A DNA stretch of 64,000 nt, taken from Laetiporus sulphureus 93-53. Lineage: Eukaryota; Basidiomycota; Agaricomycetes; Polyporales; Laetiporaceae. Shown in pieces: positions 36,090 to 46,791 of this stretch. The translations under genes were made by a program, and so were the position numbers. The first letter of the stretch is position 1; every line of letters begins with the position of its first letter. The DNA lies in NCBI RefSeq assembly GCF_001632365.1, contig NW_024468545.1, positions 153,902 to 217,901 of the forward strand, given 5' to 3'. The notes under the pieces are model-generated. The model saw only the letters and a list, made by a program, of their open reading frames with translations, had not been told where the DNA came from and searched no databases.

Positions 36090-36750
36090 GTGTCCGAAGT
36101 CTGTTAGTGGGAGATAAGAGCTTATTGCCTGTGGTCATAGATCGATATCAAGCACCGCTCAATCACAACCGTGTTGGAATTTCCTTCGTTTTCTGTAGTT
36201 ACTATCTCCCAACTCTCAGCTATGCTGCCAGCATGGACGTCTTGCTATTCACCTATTTGCTGGTCTCGCTTTTTCACGTAACATCACAATATCCTCAGCT
36301 TGAAGCTCACGGGTTTGATGTAGATGGTTCATTCGCCATAATTAACATGATATGCAAACTCCCGATACTCGTCTTCTTGTGTTATACATCCAATGTTGTA
36401 CGTCTGGAGAATGCGACAATGAATTTGCATTCTGCTGCACAGCGATGTCGAGTACGGGCGCTGCACAACGGTGCCAGAGATGAGTCGGCCGATGCCCGAG
36501 CAAAGTATCTCGAACGTGAGCAGACTGATTGATACGAATAATTGCCATGTTTATGGAAGCAGTACGACGGATTTCTACAACAGCACACCAATATAGATAG
36601 TACGACTCGACATCAATGTACGGAGATGTTCCTGCTTTATACAGGTTTAGAGCTTCGGATGAACATACATGTACACCTCTGAAAACATAGCCTTGTCAGT
36701 ACTTTGTTTTGAAAAGGAATCAGCAGTCGTAAAGTTATGGAGACACATCG
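36090..36750. other. Intergenic, no gene seen
   Basis: 660 bp between two convergent genes. A frame crossing from 35948 to 36532 is a shadow of the gene upstream for its first part and has no support afterwards. Confidence 0.45.
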
Positions 36751-37503
36751 TCAGGCATCATCGACTCGCCCCTTGCCATCGCCTAGGCGGGATGATCGGA
36801 GCTGCTTGGTGGGGCGCCTGGGCGGCAAGGCCGGCCCTCCTTGAGTCCCGTCAGAAGTGAGTTGCGTTCTGAAAGATGGTGGTATCGGACGTGAGGTCGC
36901 GCCACGTCGACGACCGATGAGGAAGTCATTGCGAGACAGTGACGATGTGGCTCTGGGAGGATCTCCGGAAGCGGCGAGGCTCTGTAATAAGGCTTCAAAA
37001 TCCTCCTTGGCAGATAGAGGCACATCTGATCGCGAGCGAAGATGAGAGAGGAGATGTGCACGAGTATACTGGGAGTGTATAAGATCAGACTCAACATTTT
37101 GAAAATACGAGTGGCTGCGCTCACCGAGCCTCGGTCTTCGGTCAGATCCACTTGAGGAACGGGGGTAGATTTTCCGGGAAGGGGCGGGCGACGGACCTTG
37201 GGCCGCAGAGAGTGCATGCGAGAGCTTGATACGGGCGCTTCGTACTCGGCCGTCAGCGAGATGTCTCCGAACGCACTGAGCGTGTGCTCATCGTCGGTCT
37301 CTCCGTCCTTATTATAATCGGCGGCCGGTGACGGCAGATGCGGAGATCGGGCCTTTGTCAAGCGAGGATATGAGGGCAGGCTCCGGGTGGACCGGTGGTT
37401 GCGGGTCCTCGCTGGAGACTTTGGAGAGCAAGGATGATATGTGACGGTAATGAATGAGCAGGTCACAGTGAACAGATGAGGTACTCACCTTCTGCGGAGA
37501 CAT
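36751..37503 (-). CDS. Hypothetical basic, disordered protein
   Basis: Three exons: 37503-37489 (five codons, MSPQK), 37418-37125 and 37005-36751; 187 residues. The first exon was chosen because it is the only nearby ATG that joins in frame to the long second exon across a good gtgagt donor. The protein is Ser/Pro/Arg-rich with a short helical stretch (EDFEALLQSLAASG) near the middle. The acceptor of the last exon is ambiguous: 37005 keeps frame, while an acceptor near 37025 would need a different donor. No known domain. Confidence 0.45.
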
Positions 37504-38130
37504 GGAGTAGCAGTGGAGGGTTGGGAGATAGGAGGATGTGGTTCTTTGCCACTGTGATAGCCTCCTTTATATCTGTACGTCAAACCGTGGCCACATCCCA
37601 AGGCTGCCTTCGCGGAGAGTGAATTTGCCGAACTGGAGTGGCCCATTTGATTGTGATATTCCATCGCTGGCCGCTCTACGCGAGACATGCATTCCGGCAA
37701 TAAAACGTGTCTGGCCCACCATCAGCCGGTTGTTCTGAAAACGTAAGCCGTTCGGAGAGAACAAGCAATCCGCTCATGTGCCCACAGGAAGTACACGGGA
37801 TGAGAAAGTCGGCTTCCCGAGCGCATTAGCCAAGTCTGGATGTGCTGGAAGCCCAAGCGAACATTATAAGTTTGGAACAAGACACGCGCTGCACACATGC
37901 GCTCGGCTGGCCAGAGAGAAGTGAAACAACGCGGTCACGTGATGCAACGTGTTCAACGCGTCTGCTCTTCAACTTTCCGCAATATCCCTTTCTCGTTTCA
38001 ATCCCAGTGCCATTAGTCGGACACTTTCAGCTTTGTCTGAATCTGTCTGAATATCTACTACTTGACTTATCAAAAAAGGCCTCACCGCAAACAGGTTTTG
38101 ACAGGGACTTGGGCTCCGTCAACGTTGGTG
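37504..38130. promoter_or_regulatory. Divergent intergenic region
   Basis: 630 bp between the hypothetical gene (minus) and the Sld7-like gene (plus), expected to hold both promoters. A minus-strand frame at 37485-37700 overlaps the first exon of the former in another frame and is probably untranslated leader. Confidence 0.45.
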
Positions 38131-39622
38131 ATGGATTCACTATCTCATCAGTTCACTACCAGTAAGTCCTTCATGCTTTATCGACATGTTGAACACTTTC
38201 ATAAATCCGGCAAGGCGAAAGTATCCCGCAAGGCACACTCAATGTTTCAACTCACCGTTTACTCTACCGAGGCGCGCTGTCCCTGCCCGACTCACACCTC
38301 CTCCTCGACGGTCTCAGTTTCACTGCTGCTCTAAAGAGGCCCGGGGAGTCAGCGAATACTATCTATGACAGCTCATTTGATCTGTTGAACCACCCTCTTG
38401 CGCTGGCTCTCGAGAGCATGCGTGGCCGGCCGAGTCTCCACTTGCTCGGTACCGTCAAACTCGGCGAGGTGTGGATTGATGAGAAGAGTATTGGAGTGGT
38501 TCAGTTGTGGGTTGTTAACAATTGCTCCACTGACGTTTGCTAATGATGCCTACAAGAGATGTGCACCCAAAGGCCGCGCTCAGCAGGCTGTATTTCGAGA
38601 ACGTCTTCTGCCTCGAGCCGATCATTTCGAAGGACGGGAAGAGTGAGTATGGTGTGCGAGTGAGCTTGAGCGACAGCAGTACGTTCTTTTGTTTACTCCT
38701 ACTGCGTATTGCAACTATCCTCCATCGTAGACGACCCAAGCTCCAGCGATATACTCATCTATGCGCAGCTACAATCATCGGATCTCGAAGAAATCGAAGC
38801 AAACCATCTAGACAGCCCATCCACTACGACCCTGCCAAAGATACTTCGTCTTCTCGTTGCTCGCATCCTTCCAGGACCTCCCCCGGTACCTGCTCCACCA
38901 CGGCCGAGGCCGGACGATCCAACGCCGCGTGTCCCTTCCGTGTTCTCCTCTTATGTAAATACGAAGCACAAAAGAGAAGGATCGCCTTCCACGGCAAAGC
39001 GGAGCAAGATTAGGGAGAAGGAGAAGCGAAAGGAGTTTGGGAATGCTACTCATACCTTCGAGAAGGGAAGAGAAACCATGACCCGCCCGTTAAGGCCTCC
39101 AAGCTCTGCTGCACCGAACAAGGGCAGTAAGAATGCAGATTTCAAGGTTCCTCAGGTACCTCGATTCGTGGGAACCTCATCCACGCAGCGCGACGAAAGG
39201 AAGCGAATTAACACGCCGAGAAGTATGGCTGAAGCAACGTTCGACATGTTCGCCGTCGGCGACTCGGTATCATCCCCTGACGAGCAGGAGAAGACTAACA
39301 AGACGGTCAGCTTCATATTTTAACGGTTCTTAACTAAATTAAACCGATTGCAGGTCATCAAGAAAGCCGTCGTGCGCTGCCTCGCGGACCATGCCATCAA
39401 CAAACAGCATCCAGAATTCAATGATATCTTCGGGCATGTGTACCAGGGGACGTGTTTTGCGATGGTAAGCCGCTTATCCGCCCTCCAGATTGGTGTTCAT
39501 GATGTCTCCAGAGAGCGCAAATGCGCAATGTGCCGGTGGATTTGTGGAATGTTTACAAGTTCGTGGATGCACATGCGAAGATGTACTTGCACAGTGGAAG
39601 CGAGGGCCCTGGGCCAACATAG
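38131..39622 (+). CDS. Sld7-like DNA replication initiation factor
   Basis: Six exons: 38131-38161, 38215-38506, 38557-38678, 38731-39305, 39354-39464, 39512-39622; 413 residues. The N-terminal half (THRLLYRGALSLPDSHLLLD ... LESMRGRPSLHLLGTV ... DVHPKAALSRLYFENVF) and C-terminal half (KKAVVRCLADHAINKQHPEF ... DLWNVYKFVDAHAKMYL) match the two ends of fungal Sld7 proteins as I know them, joined by a basic, Pro-rich, disordered middle. In yeast Sld7 binds Sld3 and helps load Cdc45 onto the MCM helicase at origins. Exon joins at the second and third introns were set by this continuity. Introns 1 and 2 use AAG acceptors. The family diverges fast, so the assignment rests on overall pattern. Confidence 0.72.
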
Positions 39623-40339
39623 CGTTCATAGAATTCATGTATTGGACGATGTAAGTGATCTTTCTGGACATTGAGAACGATAATTGAGACAGACTCAAGA
39701 GGAACATGAAGGATTGAGAATGCCGCCAGGATGCATCCGCGATTACTTGATAAGCCACAGCAGGATGTACTCTCACCTGCAGTTTCCTACGGATGTTTTT
39801 ATTTCTATTGCCGCCCGCTCTATGTGCTGCTATTGAACCTCGAGGAGTTGCTCAACATCATCCTAGCCAGCACTACAAAGAGTGCAGTGATTTCTCTTTT
39901 GAAAAAGGAACGGAAGTTTGTGGTTTTCTTTAACTCTCCCCTGCTGCGAGATCCTACCATTTTTAAATTAATAAAGGCAATTTGGTGCAAATTAGCACCC
40001 AGAAAAGGTACCAAACGAGCCTTTTCCATTTTTGGGAAATACTGAATTATTCATTTCAATTTTGATGTCTGTCCTGCAGCTCGGAGAACCGGTACTTTCT
40101 TTGCTGTGCACGTAAAAGGTCTTTATGGGTTCAGCATGTATACATCATAAACATGCTAACATGATATGCCATAGAAGCGATCTCAGGGCATATGTACATA
40201 GGTCAGCGTTCATACCGCGTTCGCTAAGCGTTTGTCACGGCGCGAAACCATCTCACGTCTACGTCTGCTGCAGTCTCCCGTGGGCAAACTCGACAGAACC
40301 CCCCAGGCTCCGGATATCCTCGTCTGACGTCTGCATGCT
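39623..40339. other. Intergenic, no gene seen
   Basis: 720 bp between two genes on the same strand. An AT-rich block at 39880-40060 contains a chance frame of 100 codons open on both strands. It should contain the 3' end of the Sld7-like gene and the promoter of the cyclase gene. Confidence 0.45.
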
Positions 40340-41023
40340 ATGGCGGAACACGTCGATCTGTCTCAGAGGCTCGATTCCTGCTTGCCAATCTACCCTGGCG
40401 ATCCACCCTTCAGCTGCTGTCCCGCCCTGACTCTCGCGAAGGACGGCGTGAACGTCCATGCGATCTCCATGGGATCCCACACCGGCACACACATCGACGC
40501 GCCTTACCATTTCGTCGACGGGGGCGCACGAGTCGACGAGATACCGCTCTGGCGCTGCATCGGGCCAGCACTGGTGGTGGACGTGACCGGCAAGCGAGCC
40601 CGAGAACAGATCTCATGGGCGGACTTGCAGCCGTTCGAAGACAAGATGCGCGAACGTACCGGCTTGAGCGAGGGGCTCATTCTGCTGATACGTACGGGAT
40701 GGTCGCGCTATTGGGGCAGCTCGGCCTACTTTGACCACCCTTACGTCGATAGAGACGCCGCCACACGGATCGTCGAGCTCGGTGTGAAGGCTATCGGGAT
40801 CGATACTCTGAGTCCTGATATGACCTTCACGGACCCGGATGTGCATGGAACGTTTGATGTGCATCATATCATACTTGGCGCGGGAGGTGTCATCGCGGAA
40901 AACCTGGCGAATTTGGAGAAGATCCAGGAGGGTAGTTGGATCGTCAGCATGGTCCCACTCAAGCTTGCCGGGTGCGATGGTTCTCCGGTCCGCGCCTTTG
41001 CGACACCACGGGCGGTCTCTTGA
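40340..41023 (+). CDS. Putative cyclase / kynurenine-formamidase-like metal hydrolase
   Basis: A single exon of 227 residues, the usual size of the family. The metal-binding signature HTGTHIDAPYHF (HxGTHxDxPxHF) is complete at about residues 49-60, and the start MAEHVDLSQRLDSCLPIYPGDP is typical. Later conserved pieces are LILLIRTGWS, IGIDTLSPD and a His pair in DVHHIILGAGG. These enzymes use a divalent metal to hydrolyse amides or lactams; the best known is arylformamidase of tryptophan breakdown. The substrate here cannot be told from sequence. It lacks introns, unlike nearly all its neighbours, and a decayed copy of its 3' end follows. Confidence 0.85.
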   Translation: MAEHVDLSQRLDSCLPIYPGDPPFSCCPALTLAKDGVNVHAISMGSHTGTHIDAPYHFVDGGARVDEIPLWRCIGPALVVDVTGKRAREQISWADLQPFEDKMRERTGLSEGLILLIRTGWSRYWGSSAYFDHPYVDRDAATRIVELGVKAIGIDTLSPDMTFTDPDVHGTFDVHHIILGAGGVIAENLANLEKIQEGSWIVSMVPLKLAGCDGSPVRAFATPRAVS

Positions 41024-41083
41024 ACACGACATCATTGCAAGTGCTCCGATTGCCAACGGTTCAGAACACAAGGCTATACCTCT

Positions 41084-41177
41084 TAATCTGGGTGCAGAAC
41101 ATGTCGTAAACCGAGAGACCCTGGTGGACTTGGATAGGGCTCAGGAGGGCAGTTGAATCATGGCCCATGTCCCCGGT
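41084..41177 (+). pseudogene. Decayed duplicate of the cyclase 3' end
   Basis: The stretch resembles 40873-40965 of the gene just upstream. Translated, LNLGA...NRETLVDLDRAQEGS followed by a stop lines up with IILGA...AENLANLEKIQEGSW of the intact protein. The frame breaks where the Trp codon of the gene is a TGA here. It lies 60 bp after the intact gene on the same strand, so a local tandem duplication followed by decay is the simplest reading. Confidence 0.6.
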
Positions 41178-41399
41178 GATATATATATATTGGCTTAGAT
41201 GCTGTTGACGTGGCAAACGCGTGGTTCAACACCTGAACGCGGTGGTCTCATCCTTGCACAAAGGTCTGCGTAATCACAGGAGAATGAAGGACGAAAGAGG
41301 ATCATTATGTACGTTCGGTGCTAGCTCGCGACTCAACCCAAGGCTAGAAGCCTCCGTCACTACATTCATACAATTTACGAAAAATCGGCGGACATTATC

Positions 41400-43375
41400 T
41401 TATCTACGGTTTATACCAGTGGCACCGGAGCGCGGCATTGATATACTGGCAGCATTTTCCAGCCTTTCCAGCATGAAGATATCGTGTTCTTTGGCCATAA
41501 TCGACCTTCGGTGGACACCAGGCGCCCACTGATCAACTAAGCTATCGTTGAGCATGCTTGAATACCTCCCCTTGCCATCTGCATCTGCCCAATCGAAGTC
41601 GACCAGCATTGCGCGCCCAGAAGGCAACAACAGTATGTTTGGTGGGCGCAAGTCACCAAAGACGATATTCTCGGCGTGAAGTAGCGCCACATCTTTCTTC
41701 ACGTCAGCGTATACGGTCTGCGAAATATGATTCCAACAGAGCTCGAGAGGCTATCCATCGTGGATGCGGTCCATCACGACCATGCATAGGCCTCCGAGGA
41801 CCTGAGAGCATGCATGGAGGGCTGGAGCCAGACCCTTCACAGCAAGCAAGCGATGGGCTTCAGGGTTGTAGCGCTTGGTGGACTTGACCAAAACCTCCCT
41901 TTCAGCTCTGACGACGGGTTCGCACCAACGGGAGGTGGTTGCGGCATCATCGCGAGGTAGAGACCGTGACAACGCTCTGCGTCAGTCTTTACAATTTCAA
42001 GAGCCTTGTTAGTGCGGGAGAGCTTGCTCTTGAATGTTAACCTGGGCAGGGTCCTCCCCGAAACAGGCGTCGGGTCTGGGAGGACGACTGCGGTCAGATC
42101 TGATGGTGTGTTATTCCGCGCCTCCTCATAATGTTCGCGAATCTCCTTCGCGGAGACAGCGAGAACATGGAGTATACGCGCGAGCTGCAGGACGTTCTCC
42201 TCGCCGTCGAATCCGAGAAGAAGGCCTAGCGAGACCAACTTGTCAGCATAGATGCCGTCCGTGAAGATCGCAGCGGAGATCTCGAGGCGGTTTGCCATCG
42301 TGCCGATGAGAATGATAGGGCAATTGGAACACTGCATGACCGCCCGGTACTAAAAATGACTGCGTCAGCTAAGACCGTATTTATAGAGTAGGAGCTGACA
42401 AGCGCACATCAGGTAATGTCAACATCTTCCTATACATAAGGATGCCCTGAAGCGACGCGTCGTCCTGGCCGTTTTCGTTTTTGCCTTCGTATACAACATA
42501 AACGGGCGTACCCCAGCGAGTGTCGGGGCGGCTTTCTCGTTTAAAAGCCGATGTTGCCACTGGCCCTCCGCTCCCAAGACGTCGTCGATGATGGTCTTGA
42601 GGCTTGTCTCCCGATCCATCTCCCCCTCGTGGAAAGTTGCGAGCACGATATACTCGTGGCTATGCCTAAGGTACCAGGCATTGGGCTCCACACTGTCGAG
42701 ATGCTGGAGGCGATCACTCAGCCGAGCCAATTGGGGACTAAAAACCGAGGTAGGAGGCCCATAACTCAGCGCGGGTCTGCCGGCATGGACGACATTGTAA
42801 GCCGCCTCGATGTCTTCGGGAGTGCTCAAGCTGCGTTTAGCAATCAGTTGTCAAAGGAGCATCTGAAAGTACCTTCTAGCACCGCCTTGCCTTTAACAGC
42901 GGAAAGCTCGTGGACCCTATCGCGCTCTTCCAAAACTAGAGGAATATATAGGAATGGAAGCAAGCGTTAAGTTTCATGGTGTAGATCGCCTGTATAATCT
43001 CACACCTGCGGCAGTTAGAGCCGCAAGACGGACGGATTCGATATCCGGTTGCTGCTCTCCAAAAATACTCTGAATCGAGTCGATTAGCATATGTGGCTGC
43101 AAAGAAGCCAATTTATCCTGAACTTTGAAGTCGTTCGTGCAGGTCTGTGAATGGCCGTATCTTCACATCGAGAGGCTGATTTGTGCATGAGCGAACGGTA
43201 GAGACATCGTTACAGAGTGCTGTTCACAGCAAAAATCTTGATATCATCGCGGCCGATGCTCTGACATTCGAGCTCGAATTTGTGTCTTTCGCAGATGAGG
43301 TCTTTGACATCAGCGAGCCGCACTGTTGGTGTAACCTTGAGCTTGACGCATTGAATAGAGAAAGGGATGCCCGGG
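41400..43375 (-). pseudogene. Broken CRN-header / protein-kinase-like gene
   Basis: Read on the minus strand, conserved pieces follow each other with lesions between them. The first (about 43375-43040) is a ubiquitin-like header of the Crinkler type: IPFSIQCVKLKV, VRLADVKDLICERHKFEL. Next come MSTPEDIEAAYNVV and a middle region (YRAVMQCSNCPIILIGTMAN, TDGIYADKLVSLGL), then a kinase end (VVVMDRIHDG, FGDLRPPNILLL, AMLVDFDWA) with HRD-like and DFG-like positions. Lesions: no start codon in the header frame, an extra base near 43124, a frame break near 42570, and an in-frame TAG at 41751-41753. Such kinase-like families are widespread in agaricomycetes. Described only as a decayed locus. Confidence 0.7.
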
Positions 43376-44614
43376 TCAAAAGGACATAGACGAGTTCTAG
43401 ACGAGTTCGATATCCACGGTAATCGCGATTAATCAGTGACCTTTTTTTTTTTGGCATTTATTTCTATCCCGCGCTATGTGCGGCGTTTAAAGTAGGTGTG
43501 GTACAGGAGCTGGCGTACACTACAGCGCGACGCATCTCAGGGGAGGTCAGTGACCTCGAGGTTCATGTTCAAGCTCTGGTATGCAACAGAATCTGCTATA
43601 TTGCCATAGAATTTTATCAGTATTGAGAATATGTATCCCAGAGCTAGGTAAAATATGCGATAACAATATATGACGTCAACAAATCAAGCCCTAGATTTGT
43701 AATCTTCTGCAACACTGGTTGGGACAGGTATAAATCCATTTTACAAAGGCAAAATGGCACCAGTTGACATTTGCCACACATATTACAGCGTGAAAAATTG
43801 CACTCCGTCTGCAGTGTCTGCAGGGATCTTCGTGCAAACATGCAGGCAACTAATAGAAGTGCCGTGTGCGGGAAATTTGCACAGGTGGCCGGACAGAGTC
43901 CTCGCGGTGCTGATATGTTCATGTGGTCCATAACGGCATGCAAGAGCAAACAAGGATCGATTGTCTAGGGCTGAGCGCTGAGCCGCAGTCATTTCCGGAT
44001 CGTGTAATAGTAACAAGCCCAGACTGTCGTAGAATCGTAGAACTGGCACTGCCCAAGTATGACGATCTAGCTCACGCACACCTGCGTAAGATTGCAGTGC
44101 TCTCCATTCCGGCAGCAGTGACACGCATGTATCAAGGTTCTAAACAGAGCATCGCATTTGGATCCGAGACACTGCCCAGCATCGCCGCATCGATTAACGA
44201 AAACGCCAGTGTTGAGCATATAACTCAACGCGGAAAAGGACAGCGATCAAGAGCTTAATACCCACGTACGCAAATAGCCCTGAAGGCATCAGAGAACAAT
44301 TCACCGACTGTCGCGCGGCGCGTGTCGCGATATAAGCAGCGCACAATGGTCGGGGCCATAGCAACTCATCGATGCACGCGGCGCCCTGCAACGTGCCTCA
44401 TGTCCGGCGCGTTGCGAATAATTAGGTGTGGCCATTGCAGAGCGGGCCATGAAGCGCAAGCCGGCTAAGCAGGCACTGCAAACACAGCAACAATATGCTA
44501 TTGTCGTATTCCGCTCATCGTGTCCCTATAATAACGTGCGCGACAGACTGAGCACTACGACCGACTCCATGGAGCGAGAGACGACTCATGAAATGAAGAT
44601 CCCTACGATTATTA
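43376..44614. other. Intergenic, no gene seen
   Basis: 1.2 kb next to the pseudogene. Frames at 43783-44124 (minus) and 43923-44258 (plus) overlap and look like chance. A ten-base T run lies at about 43441. Confidence 0.4.
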
Positions 44615-44980
44615 TCACGCCCCCTTTACCATCACCGACTGCATTACCGAACTGCATGCTGGCTGCTCTGGAGACGGTGGGTTCTGGGTTCTCATATCCG
44701 TGCAGTGCTGGCCGCTGAAGATCGCCGAATAGATCGCATGCCCGAAGGCTACCGAGGCTACCCACCTATCCGAGAGTGCACGGAATGCCATCATCACAGC
44801 AAACAAAAACGAGCTGTACAGAAATGAAAGCGAGAGAAATGACAAGGCTCTTCCGATTCCGCGAGCTACAGAAAACGTCACTCGCACACTCAATACCGAC
44901 AAAGGAATGTATAGGAAGAGCCATCCCGCTGCGGGCTCGACATCCCAAAATTGCGAGGATGACAGCGACTGGGTCATCAT
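44615..44980 (-). CDS. Possible small membrane protein (weak)
   Basis: An ATG-started frame of 121 codons with two or three hydrophobic stretches (GWLFLYIPLSVLSVRV, ALSFLSLSFLYSSFLFAVMM, WVASVAFGHAIYSAIF). The hydrophobic pattern is more regular than in nearby chance frames. No family recognised. A second minus-strand frame overlaps it, so this may still be chance. Confidence 0.25.
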   Translation of the reverse strand: MMTQSLSSSQFWDVEPAAGWLFLYIPLSVLSVRVTFSVARGIGRALSFLSLSFLYSSFLFAVMMAFRALSDRWVASVAFGHAIYSAIFSGQHCTDMRTQNPPSPEQPACSSVMQSVMVKGA

Positions 44981-45713
44981 ACCTTTCGTGCGTGCTCGAC
45001 CGGGCGCTTGGAGTCTACCAAACGCGAGCTACATGGCGCATGCCGAGGAGAGCACCCACACAGCGCTGAATCGGCGTGACGCCTCGTGCAAGCATGATCA
45101 AAAGAGCACGCACCGCACCACAGTCAGTGACGGAACATTAGCTGATTCCGCGACACATCCTCTGCCTCGGAGGATCCCTCGGAACCACCGCAGGCAAGGC
45201 AACGCAGAGTGGCGCTACGCCATCTACATCAGCTCTGCGGTCTGGCCGACGGGATCTCGTCCCATTGGCCACAAACATTTCAATGCAGGACGTCTTTTCA
45301 AGCTTGGTCCCGGCTGAGCTGAGGCGAACGAAGCACTGACAAATCTTGGAAGGCGCTCGGGGCCTCGTCGTTGACCGCGTCTTTGGGACACGAGAACCCT
45401 ACGATAGAGTAGCCACGGTTAATCACCGAGACTGCCATGAAACAGGAACGGTAATGAATCGACTACTGTACATCATGAGCTGAGTCAGCCGCTCGTACAG
45501 GACATATATTATGCGTAAGGACTATTCAAACATACCGCGCAATGTATGCTAGTGCGTATGTTGTCCTGAGCTAGGGGTAGTTCAGCCCAAATCCTGCCAT
45601 TGGTCTATTCAAAGTGTACAAAGGCAATGGTCGACTGTGTCGGGCACGAAATTTGAATACACGAGTAATCAGAGAGAGCGGGACGACTATTTCCAACGGG
45701 GTAATTGCTGCTT
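44981..45713. other. Intergenic, no gene seen
   Basis: 730 bp without a recognisable gene on either strand; it includes the region downstream of the FAM210-like gene. Confidence 0.4.
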
Positions 45714-46498
45714 TCATGCTGGCGGACGACGTCGGAACATTTGCACCACTGTCATGCGGGTAGGCTCTACGACTCGACGCGAGAAGGCAGGGGACAGATA
45801 GAGCGAGAGTCCGATTCTCACTGGTAGCATCATCTATCGAGGACAGATGTACGATAGTCATTTTAAAAAACCCCTCGCTTGTTGGGAATAAAACGTACCT
45901 TGGTGATCCCATACGCAATTACGGCATTGACAAAGTCCCCAGCTGCTCTTTCAGATACCCAAGTTCCCCAGACATCGCGCCCATCTTCTGCATTGACAGC
46001 GACGCTCGCCCCATCCGTGTTCTTTGAGCTCTCAAAGCCAAAAATACCGTATCTCCTTCCCACATGCTCTGCCCATCGCATGCCTTCAACTACCGATTCC
46101 CTGCCCCTCGCTACCATCCAGCCTACTTCCGCCGATGAGGCTGGATCGGGTGATTCGAGAACGCTTTCCGCCTGTTCGGGAAATGCGGCAAAGAGCCTGT
46201 TCCCTACATCGAACGTCCGCGCAAGGAAAAAGAAACCCGTAAACGGAAGAATGGCAGTAAGCTCGTGTAGTACAGCGAACGATACGATCAGTGAAGAAAT
46301 GGGTGTGCGTGTTCGCTCCGCCAAGGTGTTAAGTGCTTGTCTGTAAGGTGAAAAGCGAGATTGAGGGGTCAATGGAGGTTGAGAGGCAGTGGAAAATCTC
46401 CTAGCAGTATGTACAGCGGCAAAAGATGATCGATCGCTTCTTTGCAGGAAAGGGTGCTGAAAAATGTGGGAAATTGTAGAGAATGTACAGGACATCAT
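45714..46498 (-). CDS. FAM210 / DUF1279-type mitochondrial membrane protein
   Basis: Two exons: 46498-45899 and 45833-45714; 239 residues. A basic, Ser-rich N-terminus with HTARRFSTASQ resembles a mitochondrial targeting peptide. The core SLIVSFAVLHELTAILPFTGFFFLARTF-type membrane helix and the helical tail FVNAVIAYGITK, joined across the intron to MMLPVRIGLSLYLSPAFSRR, are hallmarks of the family. The acceptor ending tcgatag was chosen because it alone gives this continuation. Vertebrate FAM210 proteins act in mitochondrial translation and muscle metabolism; the fungal role is not well defined. An upstream in-frame ATG region exists but lacks targeting features. It shares a 293-bp promoter region with CHL1. 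Confidence 0.82.
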
Positions 46499-46791
46499 GA
46501 CTGTATGCGGGCACCAAAAAGCTTCTCTCAAATTTAAAAGAGCAGGGTGGTACACATATAAGCAAGCTCGGAGGAAAGTGAGTAGATGATGGAAACGGGA
46601 GAGAGACAGAGCCTTGCCAGCCAGGCCACTTAGCGCGCAAGGAGCGCGTCTATTCCCAAGGTATTGCACGTGATCGTGAATCGATCAGTTTAACTCTCAG
46701 CCACTGACGCGTGGATTCCTGCGCTCTTTCTTCTTGCTGACGGTCTATTAGTTCTGTCCAGCGACCATTTTTCAGTATACCTGGCAAAGTC
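46499..46791. promoter_or_regulatory. Bidirectional promoter FAM210-like / CHL1
   Basis: Only 293 bp separate the two outward-facing start codons, so both promoters must fit or overlap here. No clear TATA box was seen near either start. Confidence 0.55.

Noticed and set aside
35948..36532. 194-codon frame after the low-complexity gene
   Set aside because: The first part overlaps that gene in another frame, and the rest has no motif or splice support.
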